NCBI GenBank assembly: GCA_019931185.1
Contig: JAINDK010000029.1
Location: forward strand, 1-42,878
Length of the DNA stretch: 42,878 bases
Direction of reading: 5' to 3'
From: Bryobacter sp. CoA8 C33
GTDB taxonomy: Bacteria; Acidobacteriota; Terriglobia; Bryobacterales; Bryobacteraceae
In this document: piece by piece, positions 31,921-40,973 of the stretch
How the letters are laid out: the number at the start of each line of letters is the position of its first letter
Position numbering within the stretch: position 1 is the stretch's first letter
Translations under genes and position numbers: made by a program
Notes under the pieces: generated by a model
Seen by the model: only the letters and a program-made list of their open reading frames with translations
Told to the model about the DNA's origin: nothing
Databases searched by the model: none

Positions 31921-33264
31921 ATGCTGCGCCGCTCCTTTCTCGCCTCCTCGGCCGCCTCGCTCGCCTACGACATCTCCGCCCAATCCTTCGACGTTCAGAA
32001 AATACGCCGCGTCGGCCTCATCGGCTCCGGCTGGTACGGCAAGAGCGACATCCTCCGCCTCGTCCAGGTCGCCCCCATCGACATCGTCTCCCTCTGCGAT
32101 GTCGATTCCGTCATGCTCGAAAAAGCCGCCGACCTCATCGCCTCCCGCCAGGCCAGCCACAAACGCCCCCGCCTCTTCACCGACTACCGCAAGATGCTCG
32201 CCGAAGGCGACCTCGACCTCGTCGAAATCGCCACCCCTGACCACTGGCACGCCCTCCCCATGATCGAAGCCGCCCGCGCCGGCTGCGACATGTACGTCCA
32301 GAAACCCATCGGCGTCGATGTCATCGAAGGCGAAGCCATGCTCGCCGCCGCCCGCAAATACAACCGCGTCGTCCAAATCGGCACCCAGCGCCGCTCCACC
32401 CCACACCTCATCGAGGCCAAACAACGCTACCTCGACACCGGCGCCCTCGGCCAGATCGGCCTCGTCGAAATCTACTGCTACTACCACATGCGCGCCAAGG
32501 AAAATCCCCCCGACACGACGCCCCCATCCAACCTCGATTACCAAATGTGGACCGGACCGGCACCCCTCCGCCCCTACAACCCCCTCGTCCACCCCCGCCG
32601 CTGGCGCGCCTTCGAGGAATACGGTAACGGCATCATGGGCGACATGTGCGTCCACATGCTCGATATGGTCCGCTGGATGATGGACCTCGGCTGGCCCACC
32701 CGCATCTCCTCCTCCGGCGGCATTCTCATCGACAAAGCCTCCAAAGCCAATATCCCCGACACCCAGGAGGCCAGCTTCGATTTCCCCAATGTCAAAGTCG
32801 TCTGGACCCACCGCAGTTGGGGCGCTCCCCCCGACCCCAAATACCCCTGGGGCGCTACCTTCTACGGCGACAAAGCCACCCTCAAGGCCTCCGTCATGAG
32901 CTACGACTTCCTTCCCCTCGCCAAAGGCGCCGAAGCCGTCCACAAAGACGTTACCTACGAATTCGACCAGTTCCCCGAAGACCGCACCGAACAGGACCTC
33001 GAACGCCACGTCGCCCCCGCCATCCGCGGCCACATGCGCGATCTCCTCGCCGCCATCGACCGCCGCTCCCAGCCTGTCGCCGACATCGAACAGGGCCACA
33101 TCTCCACCACCGCCTGCATCCTCGCCAACCTCTCGCTCAAACTCGGCCGCACCCTCTCCTACGACCCCGTCCGCCGCATCATCCCCAACGACCCGCAAGC
33201 CACCCGCCTCCTCCGCCGCCCCTACCGCGCCCCCTGGGTCCACCCGGACCCCAGCAACGTCTAA
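31921..33264 (+). CDS. Gfo/Idh/MocA family oxidoreductase, exported type
   Basis: A 447-residue NAD(P)-dependent sugar dehydrogenase-like protein. The N-terminus (LRRSFLASSAASLAYDISAQ) resembles a twin-Arg signal. The Rossmann motif VGLIGSGWYGKSD comes at about 29-41, DLVEIATPDHWHALPMIEAA near 100, and MYVQKPIGVD holds the family's Lys-Pro catalytic loop. The C-terminal domain includes WTGPAPLRPYNPLVHPRRWR and NGIMGDMCVHMLDMVRWMM. These are typical of secreted Gfo/Idh enzymes that are very numerous in Planctomycetes and Solibacter, whose substrates are mostly unknown. ATG 31921 was used since the in-frame 31813 start would give a poor leader. The stop overlaps the convergent BON gene by 4 nt. 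Confidence 0.85.
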   Translation: MLRRSFLASSAASLAYDISAQSFDVQKIRRVGLIGSGWYGKSDILRLVQVAPIDIVSLCDVDSVMLEKAADLIASRQASHKRPRLFTDYRKMLAEGDLDLVEIATPDHWHALPMIEAARAGCDMYVQKPIGVDVIEGEAMLAAARKYNRVVQIGTQRRSTPHLIEAKQRYLDTGALGQIGLVEIYCYYHMRAKENPPDTTPPSNLDYQMWTGPAPLRPYNPLVHPRRWRAFEEYGNGIMGDMCVHMLDMVRWMMDLGWPTRISSSGGILIDKASKANIPDTQEASFDFPNVKVVWTHRSWGAPPDPKYPWGATFYGDKATLKASVMSYDFLPLAKGAEAVHKDVTYEFDQFPEDRTEQDLERHVAPAIRGHMRDLLAAIDRRSQPVADIEQGHISTTACILANLSLKLGRTLSYDPVRRIIPNDPQATRLLRRPYRAPWVHPDPSNV

Positions 33265-33578
33265 CGCTCCGGCATCCTCACCGCCACGCGCCGCGGCGCC
33301 GCCCCTGACCCCCCGTTCACCATAATCCGGTTCAATACCTTCCGCGCCCCCGCGCTCCTCGCCATTCGCGTCGCCGCCCCCTTGCGCTGCGGCGTCCCCA
33401 CCTTCCCCGTCCACTCCACCACCCCATCCTTCACCCGGTATTGCAGCCCATCCCCCCGCAGCTTCGACCGCGTCAGCTTACTCTTCAGCCGCGCCTCGAT
33501 CCCCGCATCATCCTCCCCTCCCCCCGCCCACAACGCCATGCTCAGCCACAGCACCCAAATGCAATAGAATTTCTTCAC
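33261..33578 (-). CDS. Exported BON-domain protein
   Basis: A 105-residue protein with a signal peptide (KKFYCIWVLWLSMALWAGG) and one BON domain: GIEARLKSKLTRSKLRGDGLQYRVKDGVVEWTGKV, the typical alpha-beta-beta with the conserved glycine, followed by a helix RKGAATRMARSAGARKVLNRIMV. BON domains bind phospholipids and occur in periplasmic proteins such as OsmY. GTG 33578 is preferred to GTG 33599 because it starts the signal peptide; its AAGGGGG stretch is rather close. It is convergent with the Gfo/Idh gene, whose stop overlaps by 4 nt, and 34 bp after the LacI gene on the same strand. Confidence 0.75.
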   Translation of the reverse strand: MKKFYCIWVLWLSMALWAGGGEDDAGIEARLKSKLTRSKLRGDGLQYRVKDGVVEWTGKVGTPQRKGAATRMARSAGARKVLNRIMVNGGSGAAPRRVAVRMPER

Positions 33579-33612
33579 TCCCCCTTCTAGTGGCCCCACG
33601 CGCCGGAAATTC

Positions 33613-34617
33613 TCACACCCCGCGCACGCTCGTTTCCCCTATCCGCAACTCCGTCCCCATCCGTACCAGTTGCGTCTCCCGCCCCGGATTCGCAATCCGC
33701 TCCAACAACAGCTTCACCCCCTGCCGCCCGATCTCATAGCTCGGCTGCGCCACCGCCGTCAGCCGCGGCCGGAACGAATCGAGAATCACCAGATGATCAA
33801 AGGTCGCCAGCAGCAGATCCCGCGGCGCCGCGAAACCCTTCTCCCCCATCGCCCGCATCCAACCCAACGCCATCGGCAGATTCGCCACGAATACCGCATC
33901 CAGCCTCCGCCCCGCCAGCACCTCCCGCGCTACCCTCCAGGCCGACTCCAGCCGAAAGTCCGCCTCCCACACCAGGTCCGGATCCACGGCCAGCCCCGCC
34001 GCCGCCATCCCCCGCTCATATCCCTCCTTCCGCTCCGCCGAGATGTGCAGCTTCATCTCCCCGCCCAAATAACCGATCCGCCTCGCCCCCTGCTCCGCCA
34101 GATGCACAATCCCCTTCGCCACCCCGCCCACGTTGTCCACCAACACCGCATCCACATCCACCCCCTCCGGCTTCCGGTCGAGGTAAACCACCTTCATCCC
34201 TCGCGCCTGCAATCGCTCCACATGCCCGCTATCCCCACGCTCAAGCGATGGAACCAGCAACAATCCATCCAACCCCCGCGCCGTCAAACTCCGGCAGATC
34301 TGCTGCTCCCGCTCCAAATCGTCGTCCGTATTGAAGATCGCCAGCATGTACCCCTGCCGCGCCGCTTCGTCCTCGGCTCCCCGCACCAGCAATGGAAAAA
34401 ACGGGTTCGTGATGTCGGAGATCACCATCGCCAGCGTCCGCGTCTTTTTCGACTTCAGACTCCGCGCCACCTGGCTCGGCTCATACTGCAACTCCACCAT
34501 CGCCCGCTCCACCCGCTCCCGCAATTCCCCCGCCACGCTCGGCAATCCCGCCAATATGTTCGACACCGTTCCCACGCTCACGCCCGCGCGCTGAGCCACT
34601 TGCTTGATTGTTGCCAT
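33613..34617 (-). CDS. LacI-family transcriptional regulator
   Basis: A 334-residue repressor-type protein. The N-terminal helix-turn-helix and hinge, TIKQVAQRAGVSVGTVSNIL to YEPSQVARSLKSKKT, is standard LacI. The ligand domain follows from TLAMVISDITNPFFPLLVRG (residue 60 on), with GLDGLLLVPS, VDNVGGVAKGIVHLAEQGARRIGYLGG and AVAQPSYEIGRQGVKLLLERI. It would bind a sugar or related effector and repress nearby genes; the target is unknown, and the amidohydrolase, Gfo/Idh or BON genes are possible. It is divergent from the histidine kinase gene, with 79 bp between. Confidence 0.9.
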   Translation of the reverse strand: MATIKQVAQRAGVSVGTVSNILAGLPSVAGELRERVERAMVELQYEPSQVARSLKSKKTRTLAMVISDITNPFFPLLVRGAEDEAARQGYMLAIFNTDDDLEREQQICRSLTARGLDGLLLVPSLERGDSGHVERLQARGMKVVYLDRKPEGVDVDAVLVDNVGGVAKGIVHLAEQGARRIGYLGGEMKLHISAERKEGYERGMAAAGLAVDPDLVWEADFRLESAWRVAREVLAGRRLDAVFVANLPMALGWMRAMGEKGFAAPRDLLLATFDHLVILDSFRPRLTAVAQPSYEIGRQGVKLLLERIANPGRETQLVRMGTELRIGETSVRGV

Positions 34618-34696
34618 GAGCGAAACTCCTCAGCTTAGCATCCGCGCCCCTTCACCATTTTGTAACCCGCCCCTCGATATCCTGTATACCAAGCCT

Positions 34697-36211
34697 ATGC
34701 CCCGACTCACCGGTCGCATCTTCCTCAAACTCATCGCCGCCGTCCTCGCCGTCCTCATCACCTCCCTCGTCGCCGTCGACTTCATGGCCTCCCGCATCGC
34801 CGAGGACACCTACGTCGATACCCTCACCGTCGAACTCACCCAGAAATGCCGCATCCTCGCCCTCGAGGAATCCGACCTCATCGCCCGCCCCTCCCGCCTC
34901 GCCGATTTCGCCCGCGCCGCCGGCGGCCGCATCAGCATCATCCGCCGCGATGGCCTCGTCATCTCTGATACCGAACAACACCCCGCCCGCATGGGCAGCC
35001 ATGCCGACCGTCCCGAAGTCATCCGCGCCCTCTCCGGCCAGGTCGGCTCCGACAAACGCCTCTCCGCCTCCGTCGGCATCAATTACCTCTACGTCGCCGT
35101 CCCCTCCCCCTCCGGCGCTCTCCGCCTCGCCGTCCCCCTCCAGGAAGTCCAGCGCCAGGTCAACATCATCCGCCGCCACCTCCTCACCGCCACCGCCATC
35201 GCCTTCCTCCCCTCCATCCTCCTCACTGCCTTCTTCGCCCGCTGGGTCAGCCGCAAACTCGGCCAGATCATCGACTTCGCCGCCCAACTCGCCCAGGGCA
35301 ACTTCCAGGCCCGCCTCTCCAACACCGGCTCCGACGAACTCGGCGTCCTCGGCAACAAACTCAACGAAACCGGCGAAAAACTCGAGGCCATGTTCGAACA
35401 ACTCGAACGCGAACACGCCGAACTCGAAAAGCTCGAACGCGTCCGCAAGGATTTCATCATCAACGTCTCCCACGAGCTCCGTACCCCGCTTGCCTCCATC
35501 CAGGGCTACACCGAAACCCTCATCGACGGCGCCATTGACGACCCCCTCCACAACCTCAAGTTCCTCAACATCATCCGCGCCAACGCCGAACGCCTCGGCC
35601 GCCTCATCTCAGACCTCCTCACCCTGTCCCGCATCGAGCTCGGCATCACCCGCTTCCAGTTCGGCAGCTACCTCATCGAAAACCTCCTCTACGACTGCCA
35701 GCAATCCCTCGTCCCCATCGCCCGAAAGAAGCAAATCGACATCGTCATCGATCCCGTCCCCAACGAATCCGACGGCGCCCGCGCCGAGGCCTTCTGCGAT
35801 TCCGAAGCCATCCACCAAGCCCTGTCCAACCTCCTCGACAACGCCATCAAATACACCCCGCCCGGCGGCCACATCCACCTCGAAACACGCCTCTTCCCCC
35901 ACCCCGATCACAAAATCGAATTCGTCGAAATCGCCGTCCGCGACACCGGCGCCGGCATCCCCGCCGAGGAACTCAGCCGCCTCTTTGAACGCTTCTACCG
36001 CGTCGACAAAGCACGCTCCCGCGAACTCGGCGGCACAGGCCTCGGCCTCGCCATCGTCAAACACCTTGCCAAGGCCCACGGCGGCGACGTCGGCGTCTCG
36101 AGCGAACTCGGCCAGGGCGCCCGCTTCTGGTTCACCCTCCCCACGCGCGACATCGGCCTCAAGGAAACCCAGTCCATCCAGTCCGAACTCACCGCCTCGG
36201 CCTCCCGCTAG
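34697..36211 (+). CDS. PhoR-like sensor histidine kinase
   Basis: A 504-residue membrane kinase. Transmembrane helix 1 is at about residues 9-29, a periplasmic sensor of about 130 residues follows, helix 2 lies near 163-181 and a HAMP domain at about 182-235. The phosphorylated residue is His259 in DFIINVSHELRTPLASIQGY. The ATPase domain shows the N box LSNLLDNAIKYTP, G1 RDTGAGIP, F box LFERFYRVDKARS and G2 GGTGLGLAIVKHL. The overall order is that of PhoR-type kinases. There is no response regulator gene next to it, so it is an orphan, or its partner (PhoB-like) is elsewhere. ATG 34697 fits helix 1; the 34604 frame would overlap the LacI start. Confidence 0.9.
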   Translation: MPRLTGRIFLKLIAAVLAVLITSLVAVDFMASRIAEDTYVDTLTVELTQKCRILALEESDLIARPSRLADFARAAGGRISIIRRDGLVISDTEQHPARMGSHADRPEVIRALSGQVGSDKRLSASVGINYLYVAVPSPSGALRLAVPLQEVQRQVNIIRRHLLTATAIAFLPSILLTAFFARWVSRKLGQIIDFAAQLAQGNFQARLSNTGSDELGVLGNKLNETGEKLEAMFEQLEREHAELEKLERVRKDFIINVSHELRTPLASIQGYTETLIDGAIDDPLHNLKFLNIIRANAERLGRLISDLLTLSRIELGITRFQFGSYLIENLLYDCQQSLVPIARKKQIDIVIDPVPNESDGARAEAFCDSEAIHQALSNLLDNAIKYTPPGGHIHLETRLFPHPDHKIEFVEIAVRDTGAGIPAEELSRLFERFYRVDKARSRELGGTGLGLAIVKHLAKAHGGDVGVSSELGQGARFWFTLPTRDIGLKETQSIQSELTASASR

Positions 36212-36214
36212 CCC

Positions 36215-37462
36215 CTACTGCATCCGCGCCCCCGGCAGCGTCCCCGGCTTCCATTCCTCCGACGCCATCCCGTTCAGGTCATACAGCACCTTCCCCGCCC
36301 GCACCGTCAGCTCCGTCGTCAACCGCTGGTCCCCGCTCACCCGCTGCCGCCGGTTATCCATATACCCAAACTTCCCCTTCTCCACACGCAACACCGCCAC
36401 ATCCGCCTCCGCCCCCACACTCAGCGTCCCCAATTCCGGCCGCCGGATCGCCTTGGCCGCCTCCACCGTCGACTTCCGGATCACCTCCTCGATCCCCACC
36501 CCATGAATCAGAAATTTCGACATCACATTGTTCATATCCTTCATCCCCTCCATCCAGCTCCGCAAATGCAAGTCCGTCGAGATCGTATCCGGCAAAAACT
36601 TCTCGGCAAACCCCGCCTTGGCCACCGTCCAGAAAAAGCTCCCGTTCCCGTGCCCGAGATCAAACAGAATCCCCCGCTTGCGCGCCTCCCACAACACCGG
36701 ATTCAGCTTCCCCGTCGGCAATTGCTCGTAGCGCAACCCCGAATACAGGTGCGTATAAATGTCGCCCGGCCGCAGCTTTTCCATCAACAGCTTCTCGATC
36801 GGCCGCGCCTCCCGGTGGTGCGTCCCAAAGTCCACCATCACCGGTATATTCGCCAGCCGCCCCGCCTCCACGGCCCGCTCCACCGCCGTCCAGTCCGGCG
36901 CCCCATAATGCGCCGTCTTCACCCCCACCACAATGTCCTTGTGCTTCTTGGCAATCCCGGCCAGCGCCGCCGAATCCATGCCCTTCGTGTCCTGCTCATA
37001 TTGGCTCCCGCTCATGCCCCGGTTCGCGATGTTGATAAACGCCAACACCCGCGTCCGCGACCGGTCAATGATCCGCTTGCGAAAATCCTCGAAATTCTGC
37101 CACCCGCTCGTGCCCGCATCCACGATCGTCGTCACCCCGCTGCGCGGCGCCACCCCATCCGGCACAAACGACGTCTCCCCCGCCAACTCCTTCTCGATCC
37201 CCGTATTCGCATAAACGTGCCCATGGATATCGATCAGCCCCGGCGTCACATACAGCCCCGTCGCGTCCACCACCTTGCAGTCCTTCGCCACTGCGATCTT
37301 CTCGGCCACGCGCGCAATCCGGCTGCCCTCAATTGCCACGTCCATCTTGCGGAAAATCCGGTTCGCCGGGTCCACCACCGTCCCCCCCGCGATCACCATC
37401 TCATACTCACAGGCCGCCCCCAGCTCGAAGGCCGCCATCATCATCAGCATCATTGTCTTCAT
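36215..37462 (-). CDS. Exported amidohydrolase/deacetylase-type metallohydrolase
   Basis: A 415-residue TIM-barrel hydrolase of the dihydroorotase-like amidohydrolase branch. KTMMLMMMAAFELGAA suggests a signal peptide; then YEMVIAGGTVVDPANRI (beta domain), VTPGLIDIHGHVY with the HxH metal pair, IVVGVKTAHYG with the likely carbamylated Lys, DFGTHHREA with the third ligand, and PDTISTDLHLRSW with Asp. The order fits the family called amidohydrolase/deacetylase, which is unrelated to pyrimidine synthesis. Its substrate is unknown; D-amino acid or acylated sugar derivatives are common ones. ATG 37462 is preferred over the frame from 37501 because of the signal peptide. It ends 3 bp from the convergent kinase stop. 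Confidence 0.82.
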   Translation of the reverse strand: MKTMMLMMMAAFELGAACEYEMVIAGGTVVDPANRIFRKMDVAIEGSRIARVAEKIAVAKDCKVVDATGLYVTPGLIDIHGHVYANTGIEKELAGETSFVPDGVAPRSGVTTIVDAGTSGWQNFEDFRKRIIDRSRTRVLAFINIANRGMSGSQYEQDTKGMDSAALAGIAKKHKDIVVGVKTAHYGAPDWTAVERAVEAGRLANIPVMVDFGTHHREARPIEKLLMEKLRPGDIYTHLYSGLRYEQLPTGKLNPVLWEARKRGILFDLGHGNGSFFWTVAKAGFAEKFLPDTISTDLHLRSWMEGMKDMNNVMSKFLIHGVGIEEVIRKSTVEAAKAIRRPELGTLSVGAEADVAVLRVEKGKFGYMDNRRQRVSGDQRLTTELTVRAGKVLYDLNGMASEEWKPGTLPGARMQ

Positions 37463-37553
37463 CGGCGTTAGCATATCTAACAATGGACGACCCGACACCA
37501 TCGGATTTCACACAAACCGTTCCCCGCTCCACTTCCTTCGGCCCCAACCCCCA

Positions 37554-38309
37554 ATGATCCCTTCCTTCTCCCGCATCATCGACCTCGAACAACCCCGCTT
37601 CCCCGGCATGCCCATCCACCCCGCCCACAAGCCCGGTTACTTCTACGCCCTCCACCGCCGCCACTCCGACCCCACCGGCTCCCCCCGCTCCTCCGCCGCC
37701 GGCATGCTCACCATGATGGAACACACCGGCACTCACATTGACGCCCTCTCCCACCAGGCCGCTCACGGCTGCCTCCACGGCGGCGTCCCCGCCCACTCCG
37801 TCGAATCCCCACAGGGCTTCTCCTCCCACGGCGTCGAAACCATCCCGCCCCTGGTCCGCCGCGCTGTTTTCGCCGACCTCTCCCCCCTCCCGCCCCGCCA
37901 TCAGTTCACCGCCTCTGACCTCGAAGCCGCCCTCGGCCCCGTCCGCCCCAACCCCGGCGACGTCCTCCTCGTCCGCACCGGCTTCGACCGGCTCTGGCAT
38001 GACGAAGCCGCTTACCTCGATGCCGCCGGCGCTCACAAATCCGCCACCCTCTGGGCCGCCGATCACCACGTCTCCGCCGTCGGCGCCGACAACATGGCCT
38101 GGGACCTCCCCGGCGTCACCGACCCCGACTCCGGCGTCACCCTCTTCGCCCACTTCTTCCTTCTCCCCCAGAAAGGCATCTACATCATCGAAAATCTCAA
38201 TCTCGCCGAACTCGCCGCCGCCCACGTCCGCGAATGCCTCTTCGTCTGCCTCCCCCTTAAACTCAACGGCGCCACCGGCTCCCCCGTCCGCCCCATCGCG
38301 TTGCTCTAA
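37554..38309 (+). CDS. Cyclase-family (kynurenine formamidase-like) hydrolase
   Basis: A 251-residue metal-dependent hydrolase of the cyclase superfamily. FSRIIDLEQPRFPGMPIHP is the usual opening, EHTGTHIDALSHQAAHG holds the HTGTHID-x3-H metal signature, and VRTGFDRLWH and VGADNMAWDLPG and IIENLNLAELAA complete the family pattern. Members include kynurenine formamidase and hydrolases of cyclic imides or lactones; the exact substrate cannot be read from sequence. ATG 37554 was used, since the frame upstream is antisense to the amidohydrolase. It is divergent from the amidohydrolase (91 bp) and 48 bp ahead of aroC, so it may start that operon. Confidence 0.82.
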   Translation: MIPSFSRIIDLEQPRFPGMPIHPAHKPGYFYALHRRHSDPTGSPRSSAAGMLTMMEHTGTHIDALSHQAAHGCLHGGVPAHSVESPQGFSSHGVETIPPLVRRAVFADLSPLPPRHQFTASDLEAALGPVRPNPGDVLLVRTGFDRLWHDEAAYLDAAGAHKSATLWAADHHVSAVGADNMAWDLPGVTDPDSGVTLFAHFFLLPQKGIYIIENLNLAELAAAHVRECLFVCLPLKLNGATGSPVRPIALL

Positions 38310-38357
38310 TCTCACCCGGTAGCCGCCCCACCGCCTGATAAACTGAAGTCATCCAAG

Positions 38358-39530
38358 ATGTTCCGCTTTGAAACCGCCGGCGAGAGCCACGGCGAGTGTC
38401 TGGTTGCCACGCTCACCGGCCTGCCCTCGGGCATTCCCATCTCCCTCGAAAAAATCGATCGCGAACTCTGGCGCCGCCAGCAGGGCTTCGGCCGCGGCGG
38501 CCGCATGAAGATCGAAACAGACAAGGCCCACATCGTCTCCGGCGTCCGCCACTCCATTACCATCGGCGCCCCCATCGCCATCATCCTCGCCAACAAGGAC
38601 TGGAAGAACTGGACCGAAGCCCTCCCCGTCGAAGACTTCGACCAGTCGAGCGAAAAGTTCAAGGAAGTCAAACGCCCCCGCCCCGGCCACGCCGATCTCA
38701 TCGGCGCCATCAAGTACGGTTTCGATGACGCCCGCTACATCCTCGAGCGCGCCAGCGCCCGCGAAACCACCGCCCGCGTCGCCGTCGGCGCCATCGCCAA
38801 GGCCTTCCTCGCCCAATTCGGCATCGAGGTCTTGAGCCACGTCGTCGGCGTCGGCCAAGCCACCCTCGATCGCGAAGCCACCTGGGAAGAAATCCACGCC
38901 CTCAGCCTCAAGGACGAAGTCCTGCTCAACTGCGTCGATCCCGAAACCGAACTCCGCTTCAAGGCCGTCGTCGACGAGGCCTACCGCACCGGCGACACCG
39001 TCGGCGGCATCTTCGAAGTCCGTGCCCACGGCCTCCCCATCGGCCTTGGCTCCCACATCACCTGGGATTCCCGCCTCGACGGCAAACTCGCCCAAGCCAT
39101 CGTCTCCATGCAGGCCGTCAAGGGCGTCGAAATCGGCTACTCCCTCGACGGCGCCCGCAGCTTCGGCTCCAAGGTCCAGGACACCATCCACTACGACAAA
39201 CAACAGCGCGAGTTCTTCCGCGGCGCCAATCGCGCCGGCGGTCTCGAAGGCGGCATCACCAACGGCCAGGACATCCTCGTCCGCGGCCACCTCAAGCCCA
39301 TCTCCACGCTCCGCCGCCCCCTCGAAAGCGTCGATCTCCCCACGCGTGACTCGGCTCTGGCCGCCTACGAGCGCTCCGATGTCGCCGTCATCCCCGCCGC
39401 CGGTGTCATCGGTGAAGCCATGGTCGCCCTCGTCCTCGCCCAGGCCATGCTCGAAAAGTTCGGTGGCGACTCCCTCGCCGAAACCAAACGCAACTTCGAC
39501 CACTACCAGCAACAGGTTCGGGATTTCTAA
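38358..39530 (+). CDS. aroC: Chorismate synthase
   Basis: A 390-residue flavin-dependent lyase making chorismate from 5-enolpyruvylshikimate 3-phosphate, the last step of the shikimate pathway. The three family signatures are there: RFETAGESHGECLV at the start, RPRPGHADLIGAIKYG with DARYILERASARETTARVA, and GGLEGGITNGQDILVRG plus RRPLESVDL near the end. The length is normal. The stop TAA is followed after one base by the start codon of def, so the gene is in one operon with def, fmt and argJ. Confidence 0.95.
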   Translation: MFRFETAGESHGECLVATLTGLPSGIPISLEKIDRELWRRQQGFGRGGRMKIETDKAHIVSGVRHSITIGAPIAIILANKDWKNWTEALPVEDFDQSSEKFKEVKRPRPGHADLIGAIKYGFDDARYILERASARETTARVAVGAIAKAFLAQFGIEVLSHVVGVGQATLDREATWEEIHALSLKDEVLLNCVDPETELRFKAVVDEAYRTGDTVGGIFEVRAHGLPIGLGSHITWDSRLDGKLAQAIVSMQAVKGVEIGYSLDGARSFGSKVQDTIHYDKQQREFFRGANRAGGLEGGITNGQDILVRGHLKPISTLRRPLESVDLPTRDSALAAYERSDVAVIPAAGVIGEAMVALVLAQAMLEKFGGDSLAETKRNFDHYQQQVRDF

Positions 39531-39531
39531 G

Positions 39532-40053
39532 ATGGTCTACAAAATCGTTCTCTACGGCAACCCCGTCCTTGAAGCCAAATGCGAGCCCGTCGGCCCCGCC
39601 GAGTTCGGCTCCCATGCCCTCAAGCAACTGGTCGCCGACATGTTCGAGACCATGTACGCCGCCAAGGGCGTCGGCCTCGCCGCACCCCAGATCGGCATCA
39701 GCAAACGCCTCACCGTCATCGACGCCTCCGCCGGCGAAAACCCCGCCGAACAAATCCTTCTCATCAATCCCGAAATCCTCGAAAAACAAGGCAAGCTCCA
39801 CGAGGAAGAAGGCTGCCTCTCCATCCCCGGCTTCCGCGAACCCGTTTACCGCGCCCAAAAAACCCGCGTCCGCGCTCAGGATGTCGACGGCAACTGGTTT
39901 GAGCTCGAAGGCGAAGACCTCCTCAGCCGCGCCATCCAGCACGAAAACGATCACCTCGACGGCGTTCTCTTCATCCACCGCATCTCCCCCCTCAAGCGCG
40001 ACCTCATCCGCCGTAAAATCCGTAAACTGCAAAAGGCCGGCGAGTGGGACTAA
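39532..40053 (+). CDS. def: Peptide deformylase
   Basis: A 173-residue metalloenzyme that removes the formyl group from new proteins. All three motifs are seen: GVGLAAPQIG (46-55), EEGCLSIPG with Cys95, and QHENDHLDG with His137 and His141 binding the metal and Glu138 as the base. The length and basic C-terminal helix (RRKIRKLQKAGEWD) fit type I deformylases. Its last 10 nt overlap the GTG start of fmt, the usual def-fmt pairing for addition and removal of the formyl group. Confidence 0.95.
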   Translation: MVYKIVLYGNPVLEAKCEPVGPAEFGSHALKQLVADMFETMYAAKGVGLAAPQIGISKRLTVIDASAGENPAEQILLINPEILEKQGKLHEEEGCLSIPGFREPVYRAQKTRVRAQDVDGNWFELEGEDLLSRAIQHENDHLDGVLFIHRISPLKRDLIRRKIRKLQKAGEWD

Positions 40054-40973
40054 GGTCGGTCTTCCTCGGCACTCCCTCCTTCGCCGTCGCTTCCCTCGAA
40101 GCCATGGTCCGCGCCGGCCACCACGTCCTCTCTGTCTATACGCAACCAGACCGCCCCAAGGGCCGCGGCCAATCTCTCGCCTTCAGCCCCGTTAAACAAT
40201 CCGCCCTCGCCCTCGGCCTTCCCCTCGCCCAACCCGAGCGCATCCGCCACCCCGATTGCGTCGCCGCTCTTTCCGCCCTCGCCCCCGACATCATGGTCGT
40301 CGTCGGCTACGGCCAGATCATCCCCCAAAACATAATCGACATCCCGCGTTTCGGCATCATCAACGTCCATGGCTCTCTTCTGCCGAAGTACCGCGGCGCC
40401 GCCCCCATTCAGTGGGCCATCGCCCATGGCGAATCCCTCACCGGCGTCACCACCATGCGCATCGATGCCGGCCTCGATACCGGCGACATGCTCCTCAAGG
40501 CCGAAACCCCCATCGACCCCAACGAGAACGCCGTCACCCTCGGCGAGCGCCTCGCCCTCCTCGGCGCCGAGATCCTCCTCCAAACCCTGGCCGATCCCGC
40601 CATGCCCGGCACTCCGCAAAATAGCGCCCAGGCCACCCACGCCCCCATCTTGAGCAAACTCGACGCCGCCATCGACTGGTCCTGGCCCGCCTCCCTCATC
40701 CACAACCGCTGCCGCGGCTTCTACCCCTGGCCCGGCGTCGCCACCCAGTTCCGCGATCAAACTCTGCGCCTCTGGCGCACCTCTCTGCCCGATGAGTCCA
40801 CTACCTTCCCCCCGGGCCGCATCCTCGGCTCCCGCGGCCCACTCCGCGCCGCCTGTGGCCAGGGCACTGTCCTCCAGTTAGAAGAAGTCCAGCAGGAGGG
40901 CCGCAAGCGCGTCTCCAGCGCCGACTTCCGCAACGGCCTCCGTATCGCCGAAAATGAAATCCTGGGAGCATAA
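40044..40973 (+). CDS. fmt: Methionyl-tRNA formyltransferase
   Basis: A 309-residue enzyme that formylates the initiator methionyl-tRNA with 10-formyltetrahydrofolate. VFLGTPSFAVASLEAMV starts the domain; the catalytic Asn107, His109 and Asp145 lie in IINVHGSLLPKYRGAAPIQ and MRIDAGLDTGDML. The C-terminal tRNA-binding domain includes RCRGFYPWPGVAT. The start is a GTG within the end of def (10-nt overlap), so translation is coupled. The stop TAA directly precedes the ATG of argJ. Confidence 0.95.
   Translation: MGLRSVFLGTPSFAVASLEAMVRAGHHVLSVYTQPDRPKGRGQSLAFSPVKQSALALGLPLAQPERIRHPDCVAALSALAPDIMVVVGYGQIIPQNIIDIPRFGIINVHGSLLPKYRGAAPIQWAIAHGESLTGVTTMRIDAGLDTGDMLLKAETPIDPNENAVTLGERLALLGAEILLQTLADPAMPGTPQNSAQATHAPILSKLDAAIDWSWPASLIHNRCRGFYPWPGVATQFRDQTLRLWRTSLPDESTTFPPGRILGSRGPLRAACGQGTVLQLEEVQQEGRKRVSSADFRNGLRIAENEILGA

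Noticed and set aside
31717-33414. 565-codon open frame on the minus strand
   Set aside because: Antisense shadow of the Gfo/Idh gene, with repetitive Gly, Asp and Glu-rich translation and no domain.
34950-36506. 518-codon Ser/Pro-rich plus-strand frame
   Set aside because: Alternative frame of the histidine kinase, and it runs into the convergent amidohydrolase; no conserved segment.
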